This document shows, one piece after another, positions 25,525 to 34,710 of a DNA stretch of 51,348 nucleotides. This stretch comes from Ruminococcus sp. (GTDB lineage: Bacteria > Bacillota > Clostridia > Oscillospirales > Ruminococcaceae). The translations under genes were made by a program, and so were the position numbers. The notes beneath the pieces are model-generated. The model did not search any database. It had not been told where the DNA came from and saw only the letters and a list, made by a program, of their open reading frames with translations. Every line of letters starts with the position of its first letter. Positions within the stretch are counted from its first letter, which is position 1. The DNA lies in assembly GCA_019417865.1 (NCBI GenBank), contig DYCW01000432.1:1-51348 (forward strand). Direction: 5' to 3'.

Positions 25525-26220
25525 ATGGAACAACTGTATCTGGAACAATTTGAAGCACAGATTCACTATCATTTCAAAAAACGGCATTTGCTGGTGGAGG
25601 CTCTGTCGCACTCTTCCTATGCGAATGAAAAGAAAAAGTGCCGCTGCAGCAATGAGCGACTGGAATTTTTGGGAGACAGTGTGCTTTCGATTGTAGTTTC
25701 CTCCTATTTGTTTCACCAGTTTCCAGAGTTGCCGGAGGGGGAACTGACCAAACTGCGTGCCTCTCTGGTTTGTGAAAAGGCATTGCATGTGTTTGCACAG
25801 GAAATTCATCTGGGGGAATATCTGCTGTTGGGAAAAGGGGAAGAGCACACCGGCGGCAGAACCCGTTCTTCCATTTTAGCAGATGCCTTTGAGGCGGTCA
25901 TTGCTGCGATTTATCTGGATGGCGGTATGGAAGCGGCAGAGCGGCATATCATGCGGTTTATTCCGAAGAATCTGGAACAGCGGGAATCACTCGGCTTTCG
26001 GGATTATAAAACCGCTTTGCAGGAGGTGATTCAGAAGAATCCAGAGGAGAAAGTGGAATATGTACTGGTATCTGAAAGCGGCCCCGATCATGCAAAGGCA
26101 TTTCAGGTGGAAGTGTGCCTGAATTCAAATGTGATTGGCGTTGGAACCGGCAGGAGCAAAAAGGCGGCAGAACAGATGGCAGCAAAAGAAGCCCTGCGGC
26201 TGATGGGCTATGAAAAGTAA
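25525..26220 (+). CDS. rnc: Ribonuclease III
   Basis: 231 aa of normal length. The RNase III signature NERLEFLGDSVLSIVVS is intact with its acidic catalytic residues. LADAFEAVIAAIYLDGG gives the second acidic site. The C-terminal dsRBD begins DYKTALQEVIQKN and ends GRSKKAAEQMAAKEAL. It processes rRNA precursors and structured RNAs. It overlaps the following radical SAM gene by 11 nt and precedes smc-ftsY. Confidence 0.96.
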   Translation: MEQLYLEQFEAQIHYHFKKRHLLVEALSHSSYANEKKKCRCSNERLEFLGDSVLSIVVSSYLFHQFPELPEGELTKLRASLVCEKALHVFAQEIHLGEYLLLGKGEEHTGGRTRSSILADAFEAVIAAIYLDGGMEAAERHIMRFIPKNLEQRESLGFRDYKTALQEVIQKNPEEKVEYVLVSESGPDHAKAFQVEVCLNSNVIGVGTGRSKKAAEQMAAKEALRLMGYEK

Positions 26221-27250
26221 GGGCAACATTGCCATTTTTGTGCCTCATGCTGGTTGTCCGCATCGTTGCAGTTTCTGTGACCAGCGGAAAATCAGTGCCT
26301 CGCAGGGAATCCCTTGCCCGGAACAAGTACAGCAGATTTGTCAAAATGCTGTGGATCATCCACGGAGACCGAAAGAACTGGAAATCGCCTTTTTCGGCGG
26401 CAGTTTTACTGCCATTCCAGAAGAACAGCAAAATCTGCTTCTGGAAGCCGTGCAGCCCTTTGTACAAAGCGGCAGCGTTTCCGGTATTCGAATTTCCACC
26501 CGTCCGGACTGCATCACACCAGCAATTTTACAGCGACTGCAATCGTATCATGTGACTGCCATTGAATTGGGGGCACAGAGTATGGATGATACCGTGTTGC
26601 TGCAAAATCGAAGAGGACACACAGCACAGGCTGTCCGCACTGCTGCAAGACAAATTGCAGAGGCTGGTTTTTCGCTGGGACTGCAAATGATGGTTGGCCT
26701 GTACGGCAGTACGATGGAACAGGAGTATGCTACACTGCGGGAATTGCTGGCTCTGCATCCAGATACACTGCGGATTTATCCGTTAGCGGTGCTTTCTGGA
26801 ACGGAACTGGCGGAACGGGTGCAGGATGGCAGCTTTTCTCTGTATTCCATGAAGGATGTGTTGCAGTTTTGTGCCGATGCCCTTTGCCTTTGTCATGCCA
26901 ATCAGGTAAAGGTGATTCGCTGTGGGTTACATGCAGAGGAAACGCTGTCATCGGAAGTAACTGCCGGTTTTTATCATCCGGCATTTCGGGAACTGGTGGA
27001 ATCTCGTCTTTGTCTTCGTTGTTTGCAGCAGCACATCCGGCAGCATCCTGCGGAAACGAGACTCATGATACAGACGGCAGCCGGCTGGAGCAGCCGGGTT
27101 GCGGGACATCACGGCAGCAACCGCTCCGCTTGTCTGGAGAGCGGCGTGACGCTGCGGATTACAGAGACAGCAGCCCTTCCAGCAGGATGGCTGCAAATTG
27201 GAGAGGACGGATACGATGTTTTTCAAATCGCTGGAACTGCAAGGCTTTAA
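26210..27250 (+). CDS. Elp3-like radical SAM protein of unknown function
   Basis: 346 aa. CPHRCSFCDQRKIS carries the CxxxCxxC cluster motif, followed by IAFFGGSFTAIP and the Elp3-like ELGAQSMDDTVLLQNRRGH, and LQMMVGLYGST. There is no C-terminal acetyltransferase domain, unlike true Elp3. Related genes lie between rnc and smc in many clostridia, with no assigned reaction. It overlaps rnc at its start and smc at its end (35 nt into the smc frame), so translation is tightly linked. Confidence 0.88.
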   Translation: MKSKGNIAIFVPHAGCPHRCSFCDQRKISASQGIPCPEQVQQICQNAVDHPRRPKELEIAFFGGSFTAIPEEQQNLLLEAVQPFVQSGSVSGIRISTRPDCITPAILQRLQSYHVTAIELGAQSMDDTVLLQNRRGHTAQAVRTAARQIAEAGFSLGLQMMVGLYGSTMEQEYATLRELLALHPDTLRIYPLAVLSGTELAERVQDGSFSLYSMKDVLQFCADALCLCHANQVKVIRCGLHAEETLSSEVTAGFYHPAFRELVESRLCLRCLQQHIRQHPAETRLMIQTAAGWSSRVAGHHGSNRSACLESGVTLRITETAALPAGWLQIGEDGYDVFQIAGTARL

Positions 27251-30200
27251 GTCCTTTCCGGATCGGGTGAAACTGGAGTTTGAACAGGGCTTGACTGCCG
27301 TGGTGGGACCCAATGGCAGTGGAAAAAGCAATATCGGCGATGCCATTCGCTGGGTATTGGGGGAACAGTCCACCAAGCTGCTGCGGGGCAATCGGATGGA
27401 AGATGTCATCTTTTCCGGTACCAAGCAGCGAAGACCAGCAGGGTTTGCAGCGGTGACCATTCAACTGGATAATCATACGGGTATGTTCGGCGAAGAATAC
27501 GGCGAAACCGTGGCGATTACCAGAAAGCTCTACCGCAGCGGCGAGAGCGTCTATCAGATCAACGGGAAAGCCGTGCGGCTGAAGGATGTGCAGGAACTGC
27601 TGATGGATACCGGTATGGGGCGGGACGGCTATGCGATTATCGGACAGGGACGAATTGCGGAAATTGTCAGTGCCAGAAGTACTGACCGGCGGGAGCTGTT
27701 CGAGGAAGCAACAGGTGTTTCTAAGTTTCGCTACAAGCGGGAGGAAGCAGAACGCAATTTGCAGGCGGCACAGGAAAATCTGGTGCGGTTGCAGGACATC
27801 GCTGCTACATTAGAGGGCAGAGTGGAGCCGCTGCGGCGACAGGCAGAAACGGCAAAACAGTTTCTCAGACTGGCAGAGCAGCAAAAAAAGCTGGAGGTTT
27901 CCATTTGGGTGCAGCAGCTGCATCATCTGGAACAGGAAAAGACGGCTTTAAAGGATACCCTTTTGCAGGCAAGAGCAGCCTATCAGAATGCAGTGCTGGA
28001 TTTGGAACAGGCAGATGCAGCATTACAGCAACAATATCAGCAAATGCAGCACACCACGATACAGATTCAGAATTTGCGGGAGCAGGTGCAGACAGCAGAG
28101 GAAACCGCTGCGAAAACGCAGGCAGATCTTGCAGTCTGTGCCAATGAACAGCAGCACAACATCCAGCGTCTGACACAGATTACGCAACAGCAAGCGGATG
28201 CAGATCGAGCCGAGCAGGAAACCGCCGCCCAACTGCAAGCACAAAAAACGACACTGGAAGCATTGCAGCAGCAGCAAACAGCAGCCGCAGCAGCTTGTCA
28301 GGAACAGGAGACACTGCGTGCAGCCCTGCATGCAAAAATGGCAGCTGTTACGGCTGCCTTGAAAACAGCAGAACAGACGCTACAAGATGGATATGGCAGG
28401 CAAAATACTTGGTTTGCAAAAACAGAGTCTCTTGCTGCCCAGATAGAGACGCTACAGGCACAGACGGTTTCGCAGGCTGCCCAATCGGCAGCATTGCAGC
28501 AGCAGCAGGCTGCGGCAGAGTATGCCAAGCAGACGGAAACGGCTGCGGAAACGGCAGCAGCAGCGGAAGCAGCGGTGCGTGTGGCGTTGGAGACAGCACA
28601 AACACAGCAAAAGGCGGCACAGTTACTTCTGGAACAGACCCAGACCCAGCAGACGCAGCGGAATATGCAGCTGCAAACAGTACAGCAGCGGCATCAACTG
28701 CTGTTGGAGATGGAACGCAACATGGAGGGCTATGCCGGTAGTGTAAAAGCCGTTTTACAGGCAGAAAACGGCAAGCCGCACGGTGTTTATGGTACCGTTT
28801 CACAGATTATTACAACGGAACCCCGCTACAGTCTGGCGATGGAAACCGCACTTGGCGGAGCCATGCAGAACTTGGTTGTGGAGAATGAATCGGCGGCAAA
28901 GGACTGGATTCGGTATCTGGCTGCAAAGCGAGCCGGACGGGCAACCTTTTTGCCGTTGACCTCTGTCAGAGGGCAGCTGCTTTCCGAACAGGCTGTTTTG
29001 CAAGAGGATGCTGTAATTGATCTTGCAAGCAATTTGGTGCGGTATGATGCCAAATTCACCAATGTCATTCACGCTCTTTTGGGGCGGATTCTCATTGCAA
29101 AGGATCTGGACAGTGCAACCACATTGGCAAAGCGATACGGCTATCGGTTTCGGATTGTGACACTGGACGGACAGGTGATCCATGCTGGCGGTTCGTTTAC
29201 CGGTGGTTCTGCTCAGAAGCGGGGCGGTATGCTGACCCGGAAGCAGGAACTGCTGGAACTCCAGCGAAAGGTACACACCTTACAGGAGCAGGTGCGGCAG
29301 GACACAGAACGATGGGAGCAGCAAAAAGCGGATTGCAGCCAGAAGACAGAACGATTGCAGCAGCTGCAAAATCAGCTGCATACCAAACATGCGGAACAGC
29401 TGCTGGCAGCAGCAAATGCGGAAACGGCAAGGAAACAGTTATCACAGCTGCAAACACAGCTATTGGAACGGCAGCAGCAGCGGAAACAATTGACAGAACA
29501 GATTGCTGTTTTACAGCAGCAGTATCACACTGCAAAAACAGCGTGGGAGCAGGCACAGGCAGATTTGACAGAAGCACAGACTGTACAGCAGCAGGCAAAG
29601 CAGGAGCAGGAAGCCGCTGCAGCCGAGCAGACGAAAATATCAGAAGTTCTGACGGAAAGACAGATTGCAGCCGCAAAGTTGGAACAAGAAATCACCAGCA
29701 GGCGGCAGAATATGACGGAGCAACAGGCACGGCTGGACAGCTGCCGGGAGCAGAAACAGCGGCTGCGGGAAGAGAAGGTTGTCTGTCAGCAGCAGGAGAC
29801 CGCTTTGCAGCAGCAGGAAAAAAATCTACAGACCAAGCTTACCGTCTGCAAGCAGCAAATGACAGAAAACAGAGAGCAGATTACACAGCTTCAGCGAGTG
29901 CACACCGAGCAGGAGCAGCAGATTCGGCAGCGGCAGGATGGCATACGGGAATTCAGTGCTGCCAAGGAACGAGCGGCGGCATCCGTCACACAGCTGGAGA
30001 CAAAACAACATGATCTGGAGCAGCAAAGGGATCGGATTGTTCAGCAGATGCGGGAACAGTATGATGTAACGCTTTCCGAAGCTGGACAGATGGCAGAGCC
30101 AGTTCGGGATACGGTGCTGGCAAAGCAGCAGCTGGAGTCGCTGCGGCGGCAGATTCGGGCGTTGGGCAATGTCAATGTATCTGCCATTGAGGAATATCAG

Positions 30201-30779
30201 CAGGTATCGGAACAGTGGCAGTTCTTGTCCGCTCAGCTGAAAGATGCCACCGAAGCGAAACAAGAGCTGGAGACACTGATTGTCCGGCTGACTGCTGAGA
30301 TGCAGCGGATTTTTACAGAACGATTTGCAGGCATCAATCAGGCATTTCAGGAGATTTTTCGAGAGCTGTTTGACGGTGGAGAAGCGTCTTTGGAGTTGAC
30401 GGACGAGGAAGATGTGCTGCACGCCGGCATTGAAATTCGGGTTGCACCACCGGGAAAGGTGATTAAAAATTTGATTGCCCTCTCTGGTGGGGAACAGTCG
30501 TTTGTTGCCATTGCCATTTACTTTGCCATTTTGCGGCAGCGTCCGACACCGTTTTGCATTATGGATGAAATTGATGCCGCACTGGATGAGGGCAATGTCC
30601 GGCGGTATGTGCAGTATTTACAGCAATTTCGGGATACCACACAGTTTATTTTGATTACGCATAGAAGAATGGCGATGGAGGCCGCAGATGCCTTGTACGG
30701 GGTCACCATGCAGGAGGACGGAATTTCTCGCCTTCTGCACATGGAGCAGATCAGCGAAAATGTAGATGCTCCGTCATGA
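27216..30779 (+). CDS. smc: Chromosome partition protein SMC
   Basis: 1187 aa from ATG 27216, placed by SD GGAGAGGA (27200-27207). Visible are the N-terminal head with Walker A GPNGSGKSNIGDAI, the Q-loop region, long coiled coils unusually rich in Gln and Ala, a hinge around GVYGTVSQIITTEPRYSLAM to GGSFTGGSAQKRGG, the return coiled coil, then signature LSGGEQSFVAIAI and Walker B CIMDEIDAALDE. It acts as a dimer with ScpAB to condense and segregate chromosomes. The next gene is ftsY, the conserved Gram-positive order. Confidence 0.97.
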   Translation: MFFKSLELQGFKSFPDRVKLEFEQGLTAVVGPNGSGKSNIGDAIRWVLGEQSTKLLRGNRMEDVIFSGTKQRRPAGFAAVTIQLDNHTGMFGEEYGETVAITRKLYRSGESVYQINGKAVRLKDVQELLMDTGMGRDGYAIIGQGRIAEIVSARSTDRRELFEEATGVSKFRYKREEAERNLQAAQENLVRLQDIAATLEGRVEPLRRQAETAKQFLRLAEQQKKLEVSIWVQQLHHLEQEKTALKDTLLQARAAYQNAVLDLEQADAALQQQYQQMQHTTIQIQNLREQVQTAEETAAKTQADLAVCANEQQHNIQRLTQITQQQADADRAEQETAAQLQAQKTTLEALQQQQTAAAAACQEQETLRAALHAKMAAVTAALKTAEQTLQDGYGRQNTWFAKTESLAAQIETLQAQTVSQAAQSAALQQQQAAAEYAKQTETAAETAAAAEAAVRVALETAQTQQKAAQLLLEQTQTQQTQRNMQLQTVQQRHQLLLEMERNMEGYAGSVKAVLQAENGKPHGVYGTVSQIITTEPRYSLAMETALGGAMQNLVVENESAAKDWIRYLAAKRAGRATFLPLTSVRGQLLSEQAVLQEDAVIDLASNLVRYDAKFTNVIHALLGRILIAKDLDSATTLAKRYGYRFRIVTLDGQVIHAGGSFTGGSAQKRGGMLTRKQELLELQRKVHTLQEQVRQDTERWEQQKADCSQKTERLQQLQNQLHTKHAEQLLAAANAETARKQLSQLQTQLLERQQQRKQLTEQIAVLQQQYHTAKTAWEQAQADLTEAQTVQQQAKQEQEAAAAEQTKISEVLTERQIAAAKLEQEITSRRQNMTEQQARLDSCREQKQRLREEKVVCQQQETALQQQEKNLQTKLTVCKQQMTENREQITQLQRVHTEQEQQIRQRQDGIREFSAAKERAAASVTQLETKQHDLEQQRDRIVQQMREQYDVTLSEAGQMAEPVRDTVLAKQQLESLRRQIRALGNVNVSAIEEYQQVSEQWQFLSAQLKDATEAKQELETLIVRLTAEMQRIFTERFAGINQAFQEIFRELFDGGEASLELTDEEDVLHAGIEIRVAPPGKVIKNLIALSGGEQSFVAIAIYFAILRQRPTPFCIMDEIDAALDEGNVRRYVQYLQQFRDTTQFILITHRRMAMEAADALYGVTMQEDGISRLLHMEQISENVDAPS

Positions 30780-30849
30780 TAGCCAATCGGCAGAACGCTT
30801 TCATAATGAAAACGAGCCATCAAAATCAAGCGAGAAAGGGTGTTGACAA

Positions 30850-32496
30850 ATGGGTTTATTCGGAAAGAAGAAAGATAAGGAAAAGAAAGGTTTTTTCGGC
30901 TGGAAAAAGCGGAATCAGGAGGCTGAACCGGAACGGGATGCGGGAATTGTACCATCGGAATCGGCATCCGATGATGTCGCTGCACAGCTGTTAGCAGAAC
31001 GGGAAGCTGCACGGCAGGCAGAAGCGGAAAAATGGCGGGAGCAGGCAGAAGCCGAAATCGCTGCGGAACAGGCAGAAGCAGCTGCACTGGCTGCCAAAGC
31101 CGCACAGGAGGAATTATTTTCGGAAGAGAATGAAGAAGATGAGGAAGACGAAATAGAATCAGACGAAGAACTGGAAACAGAGCCAGCGGCAGAAGAAGAA
31201 CTTTCAAAAACGGCTGTCGTGGAAGACAAATCAGAGCCGGACGAAGCTGGGAGTCAACAAGTAGATCCGCCTTTGGAATCAGAAGAAGACGAACCGAAGA
31301 AAGCGTCTGCTGAGGAATCATTAGAATCAGAGCAAAAGCCGAAACCAGAAACTGTGAATGCAGAAGAGGAAGCAGAGCCGAAAGCGTTAGAGGACGAACC
31401 GCAAGAGGAATCGTTAGAATCAGAAGAAAAGCCAGAAGTGGAAGATGCAGAAGAGGAAGCAGAGCCGAAAGCGTTAGAGGACGAGTCGGAAGAGGAATCA
31501 TTAGAATCAGAAGAAAAGCCAGAAGTGGAAGATGCGGGAGAGGAACTGGAATCAGAAGAACCAGAAAAGAAGAAAAAGGGTTTATTTGAAAAGATTCGAG
31601 ACGGTCTGCGAAAAACAAAAGATTCTGTCATTGCAAAGATGCAGCTTGTCTTAAATGCCTTCACCAAGATTGATGAGGATTTATTTGATCAGCTGGAAGA
31701 AACTATGATTATGGGGGACATGGGTGCAGAAACATCCATTGAAATCTGTGACCAGTTGCGGAAGCGTGTCAAAGAGCGTGGCATTACTGACCCGAAGCAG
31801 ATTATGGGCCTGATTCAGGAGATTATCGGAGAAATGCTGGGCGAAGACCAGTCGCTGAATTTGCAAACCAAGCCGTCTGTGATCATGGTCATTGGGGTCA
31901 ATGGTGCCGGAAAGACAACGACAATTGGAAAACTGTGTCATCAGCTGAAAGCAGACGGAAAAAAGGTGATTGTTGCCGCAGCCGATACCTTCCGTGCAGC
32001 TGCCATTGACCAGTTGCAAGTCTGGACAGACCGTGCTGGTGTGGAATTGGTCAAACATGCAGAAGGTTCTGACCCCGCAGCGGTGGTATATGATGCCATC
32101 GAAGCGGCAAAGGCGAGAGACTGTGATGTGTTGATTTGTGACACCGCCGGACGACTGCACAATAAAAAGAACCTGATGCAAGAACTTGCAAAAATCAACC
32201 GGATTATTGAAAATAAGGCAGCTGGCTGTGATACGGAAATCCTGCTGGTACTGGATGCCACCACTGGACAGAATGCGGTCAATCAGGCACGTTTATTTCA
32301 AGAAGTGGCGGATATCACCGGCATTGTGCTAACGAAACTGGACGGTACAGCAAAGGGCGGGATTGTAGTTTCCATCAAGAATGAGCTGCAAATACCAGTT
32401 AAGCTGATTGGTGTGGGCGAAAAAATTGACGACTTACAGCCGTTCCATGCAAAGGATTTTGTCAATGCACTCTTTGAAAAGGAGGAACGGCTATGA
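30850..32496 (+). CDS. ftsY: Signal recognition particle receptor FtsY with long acidic N-terminus
   Basis: 548 aa. Residues 1-240 form a charged, very acidic region starting MGLFGKKKDKEKKGFFGWKK and containing a near-exact 29-residue duplication. The NG domain follows: GVNGAGKTTTIGKL (G1), AADTFRAAAIDQL, DTAGRLHNKKNLM (G3), TKLDGTAKGG (G4) and the C-terminal helix. FtsY docks the SRP-ribosome complex to the membrane translocon. The acidic N-terminus is membrane-targeting in E. coli; its length here is unusual for Gram-positives. It overlaps rdgB by 4 nt. Confidence 0.95.
   Translation: MGLFGKKKDKEKKGFFGWKKRNQEAEPERDAGIVPSESASDDVAAQLLAEREAARQAEAEKWREQAEAEIAAEQAEAAALAAKAAQEELFSEENEEDEEDEIESDEELETEPAAEEELSKTAVVEDKSEPDEAGSQQVDPPLESEEDEPKKASAEESLESEQKPKPETVNAEEEAEPKALEDEPQEESLESEEKPEVEDAEEEAEPKALEDESEEESLESEEKPEVEDAGEELESEEPEKKKKGLFEKIRDGLRKTKDSVIAKMQLVLNAFTKIDEDLFDQLEETMIMGDMGAETSIEICDQLRKRVKERGITDPKQIMGLIQEIIGEMLGEDQSLNLQTKPSVIMVIGVNGAGKTTTIGKLCHQLKADGKKVIVAAADTFRAAAIDQLQVWTDRAGVELVKHAEGSDPAAVVYDAIEAAKARDCDVLICDTAGRLHNKKNLMQELAKINRIIENKAAGCDTEILLVLDATTGQNAVNQARLFQEVADITGIVLTKLDGTAKGGIVVSIKNELQIPVKLIGVGEKIDDLQPFHAKDFVNALFEKEERL
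31360..31533 (+). repeat. 87-bp tandem duplication in the acidic region of ftsY
   Basis: Two in-frame 87-bp copies (31360-31446 and 31447-31533) encode AEEEAEPKALEDE followed by EESLESEEKPEVED with two changes. A shortened third copy begins at 31534. Confidence 0.85.
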
Positions 32497-33110
32497 TGCA
32501 GGAACAAACGTTGGTGCTTGCTTCCAACAATGTTGGAAAAATCAAAGACATGAAAGAAATCTTACAGCCGTTCGGCATAATTGTGCGTTCTCAGAGAGAA
32601 GCAGGCTTGTCTATAGAAGTAGAGGAAACAGGAAAAACCTTTGCAGAAAATGCCTTACTGAAAGCTTCTGCGATTTACCAGCAGCTGCATTGTCCGGTCA
32701 TTGCGGATGATAGCGGTCTGATTGTAGATGCACTAAACGGAGAGCCTGGTGTACATTCTCATCGCTTTGCAGGAGAGCATGCAACGGACGAACAGCGATG
32801 TCAGAAAATTTTGGAGCAAATGCAGGATGTGCCGGCGGAAAAAAGAACAGCACGGTTTGCGTGCGTGATCTGTTACCTGAATGAAGAAGGCAGAGAAAAT
32901 TTCTTTACAGGGTATTGCGAGGGCAAAATTGGAACAGTGCCGAAGGGAAAAAACGGGTTTGGATACGATCCAATTTTTGTTGTTGGTAGTAAGACCATGG
33001 CGGAAATGACAGAAGAAGAAAAAAATGCTGTCAGCCATCGTGGCAATGCATTGGCGGCATTGAAAGCATATTTGGAAAACAGAAAGGAATACAATCATGT
33101 TGACAAGTAA
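32493..33110 (+). CDS. rdgB: Non-canonical purine NTP pyrophosphatase (HAM1/RdgB)
   Basis: 205 aa, start ATG 32493 overlapping the ftsY stop (ATGA). Family motifs are LVLASNNVGKIKDMKEIL, TFAENALLKA, VIADDSGLIVDALNGEPGVHS and GFGYDPIFVV, with SHRGNAL near the C-terminus. It hydrolyses dITP and XTP to keep them out of nucleic acids. Overlaps yhbY by 14 nt. Confidence 0.95.
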   Translation: MMQEQTLVLASNNVGKIKDMKEILQPFGIIVRSQREAGLSIEVEETGKTFAENALLKASAIYQQLHCPVIADDSGLIVDALNGEPGVHSHRFAGEHATDEQRCQKILEQMQDVPAEKRTARFACVICYLNEEGRENFFTGYCEGKIGTVPKGKNGFGYDPIFVVGSKTMAEMTEEEKNAVSHRGNALAALKAYLENRKEYNHVDK

Positions 33111-33387
33111 ACAGCGGGCAACGCTCAGAGGCATTGCGAGCAGCTATGAAACTATTTTGCAGGTTGGAAAGAACGGCATTGGGGAAACCTTGATTCAGCA
33201 GGTTGCAGATGCCCTGCGGAAGCGGGAGCTGATTAAGCTGCATGTGTTGGAAAATGCAGAACTCAGTGCCAGAGAAGCAGCGGAACAGTTGGCAGAAGCG
33301 ACGGAATCCGAAGTGGTGCAGGTGATCGGCAGCCGATTTGTGCTCTATAAGCGGAATCCGAAAAAACCGGTCATTGATTTGAAGTGA
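33097..33387 (+). CDS. yhbY: CRM-domain RNA-binding protein YhbY
   Basis: 96 aa. It begins LTSKQRATLRGIASSYETIL then QVGKNGI, and has VVQVIGSRFVLYKRN, the CRM domain pattern with its glycine-rich loop. YhbY associates with pre-50S particles. Its stop overlaps the nadD start by one base (TGATG). It is part of the yhbY-nadD-yqeK-rsfS cluster conserved in Bacillota. Confidence 0.95.
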   Translation: MLTSKQRATLRGIASSYETILQVGKNGIGETLIQQVADALRKRELIKLHVLENAELSAREAAEQLAEATESEVVQVIGSRFVLYKRNPKKPVIDLK

Positions 33388-33986
33388 TGCGGCGGATTGG
33401 TATTTTTGGCGGCAGTTTTAATCCGATTCATAACGGTCACCTGCATCTTGCAAAGACGGCAATGCAGCAGTTTGATTTGCAGCATGTGCTGTTTATCCCA
33501 ACTTATATCTCACCGTTTAAGCAGACAGCAAAGAATGTGGCAGATGGCACACACCGTCTGGCAATGTGCAGACTGGCAATTGCACCATATCCGGCATTTT
33601 CCGTCAGCGATTATGAATTGCGACAGAAAACCGTCAGCTATACGGTGCATACCATTTCCAGTCTGCATGCAGAACAGTCGGATGCGGAACTGGTCTTGCT
33701 GATGGGGAGCGATATGCTGCTGCAATTTCAAAACTGGTATCACTGGCAGGAGATTCTCTCTATGGCAGAGTTGGGTGTGATTGCACGGGAGACAGATGAT
33801 CGGATACCGTTGGAACAGGCGGCACAGCGGCTTTCGGCATATGGCACGATACGACTTTATTGTGATGCCGTTTTGCCGGTATCGTCTACAAAAATTCGAG
33901 AAATGCTGAAAAAAAATCAGGATTGCACTTGCTATTTACCGGAAAACGTAGTAAAATATATTGTATTCCATCAGTTGTACCGTTAG
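33387..33986 (+). CDS. nadD: Nicotinate-nucleotide adenylyltransferase
   Basis: 199 aa from ATG 33387 (overlapping the yhbY TGA). The nucleotidyltransferase motif is RIGIFGGSFNPIHNGHLHLA; the C-terminal SSTKIREML is the second signature. It makes deamido-NAD from nicotinate mononucleotide. The core cluster nadD-yqeK-rsfS follows. Confidence 0.95.
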   Translation: MRRIGIFGGSFNPIHNGHLHLAKTAMQQFDLQHVLFIPTYISPFKQTAKNVADGTHRLAMCRLAIAPYPAFSVSDYELRQKTVSYTVHTISSLHAEQSDAELVLLMGSDMLLQFQNWYHWQEILSMAELGVIARETDDRIPLEQAAQRLSAYGTIRLYCDAVLPVSSTKIREMLKKNQDCTCYLPENVVKYIVFHQLYR

Positions 33987-34021
33987 CGGTATGCTGAAAC
34001 AGTAGTAAGGGCGTGAAAGAA

Positions 34022-34678
34022 ATGAAGAATTCTCCGTTAAAAAAAGTAAAAGATAAGATACAGCCACTGTCTCCGCCGCCGGAAGTAAAGGTGACCGAGG
34101 CAACAGAAGCCATGCAGGAGGTTCTGAAAAAACGGCTTTCCGAAGAACGGTATGAACATTCCGTCCATGTTGCAAAAGAATGCAAGCGGCTTGCAGAGAT
34201 CTATCATGTGAATGCAGATATTGCAGAGTTTGCCGGTATGGTGCATGACATTTGCAAGGAGATGAAGTCGGAGGAGCAGGAATCGTTGCTGAAAGCATCA
34301 GAAGGCTTTGCGATTACCGAGGAAGAATGGGCATCCAAAAAGCTTTGGCACGGCATCGCCGGTGCACAGCTGCTCAAGCAGCAGTACCGTGTGGGAAATC
34401 AAAATATTCTAAATGCTGTGCGGTATCATACGGTTGCCAGAAAGGGCATGACACCGTTGGAAAAGATTGTGTATCTTTCTGATATGACAGAAGAGGGCAG
34501 AACATTTATCGATGTACATGTACTACGTACGGCTGTCAATCGGGATTTGAATTTGGGAATGTATTATGCACTGCGAATATCCATCGAAAAAGTCATGCAA
34601 AAGGGTGGTTTGCTGCCGCAGCATACCATAGATGCCTATAATGAATATGTGGCAATTGTTGCAGCGATGAAAGCCTAA
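34022..34678 (+). CDS. yqeK: HD-domain protein YqeK (Ap4A hydrolase type)
   Basis: 218 aa from ATG 34022 (SD AAGGG 10 nt upstream). A basic N-terminal tail of about 25 residues precedes the HD domain with HSVHVAKEC, GMVHDICKEM, WHGIAGAQLL and YLSDMTEEGR, which supply the metal ligands. YqeK is a symmetrical Ap4A hydrolase in Gram-positives and sits beside nadD. The N-terminal extension is longer than in B. subtilis YqeK. Confidence 0.92.
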   Translation: MKNSPLKKVKDKIQPLSPPPEVKVTEATEAMQEVLKKRLSEERYEHSVHVAKECKRLAEIYHVNADIAEFAGMVHDICKEMKSEEQESLLKASEGFAITEEEWASKKLWHGIAGAQLLKQQYRVGNQNILNAVRYHTVARKGMTPLEKIVYLSDMTEEGRTFIDVHVLRTAVNRDLNLGMYYALRISIEKVMQKGGLLPQHTIDAYNEYVAIVAAMKA

Positions 34679-34710
34679 ATGAGGAAATGCATGGAAAGGA
34701 GAGCCCGTAT

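Noticed and set aside
30518..31618. 366-codon open frame antisense to the smc end and ftsY acidic region
   Set aside because: Leu/Pro-rich mirror of the Glu/Ala-rich repeats; no start signals and no similarity pattern.
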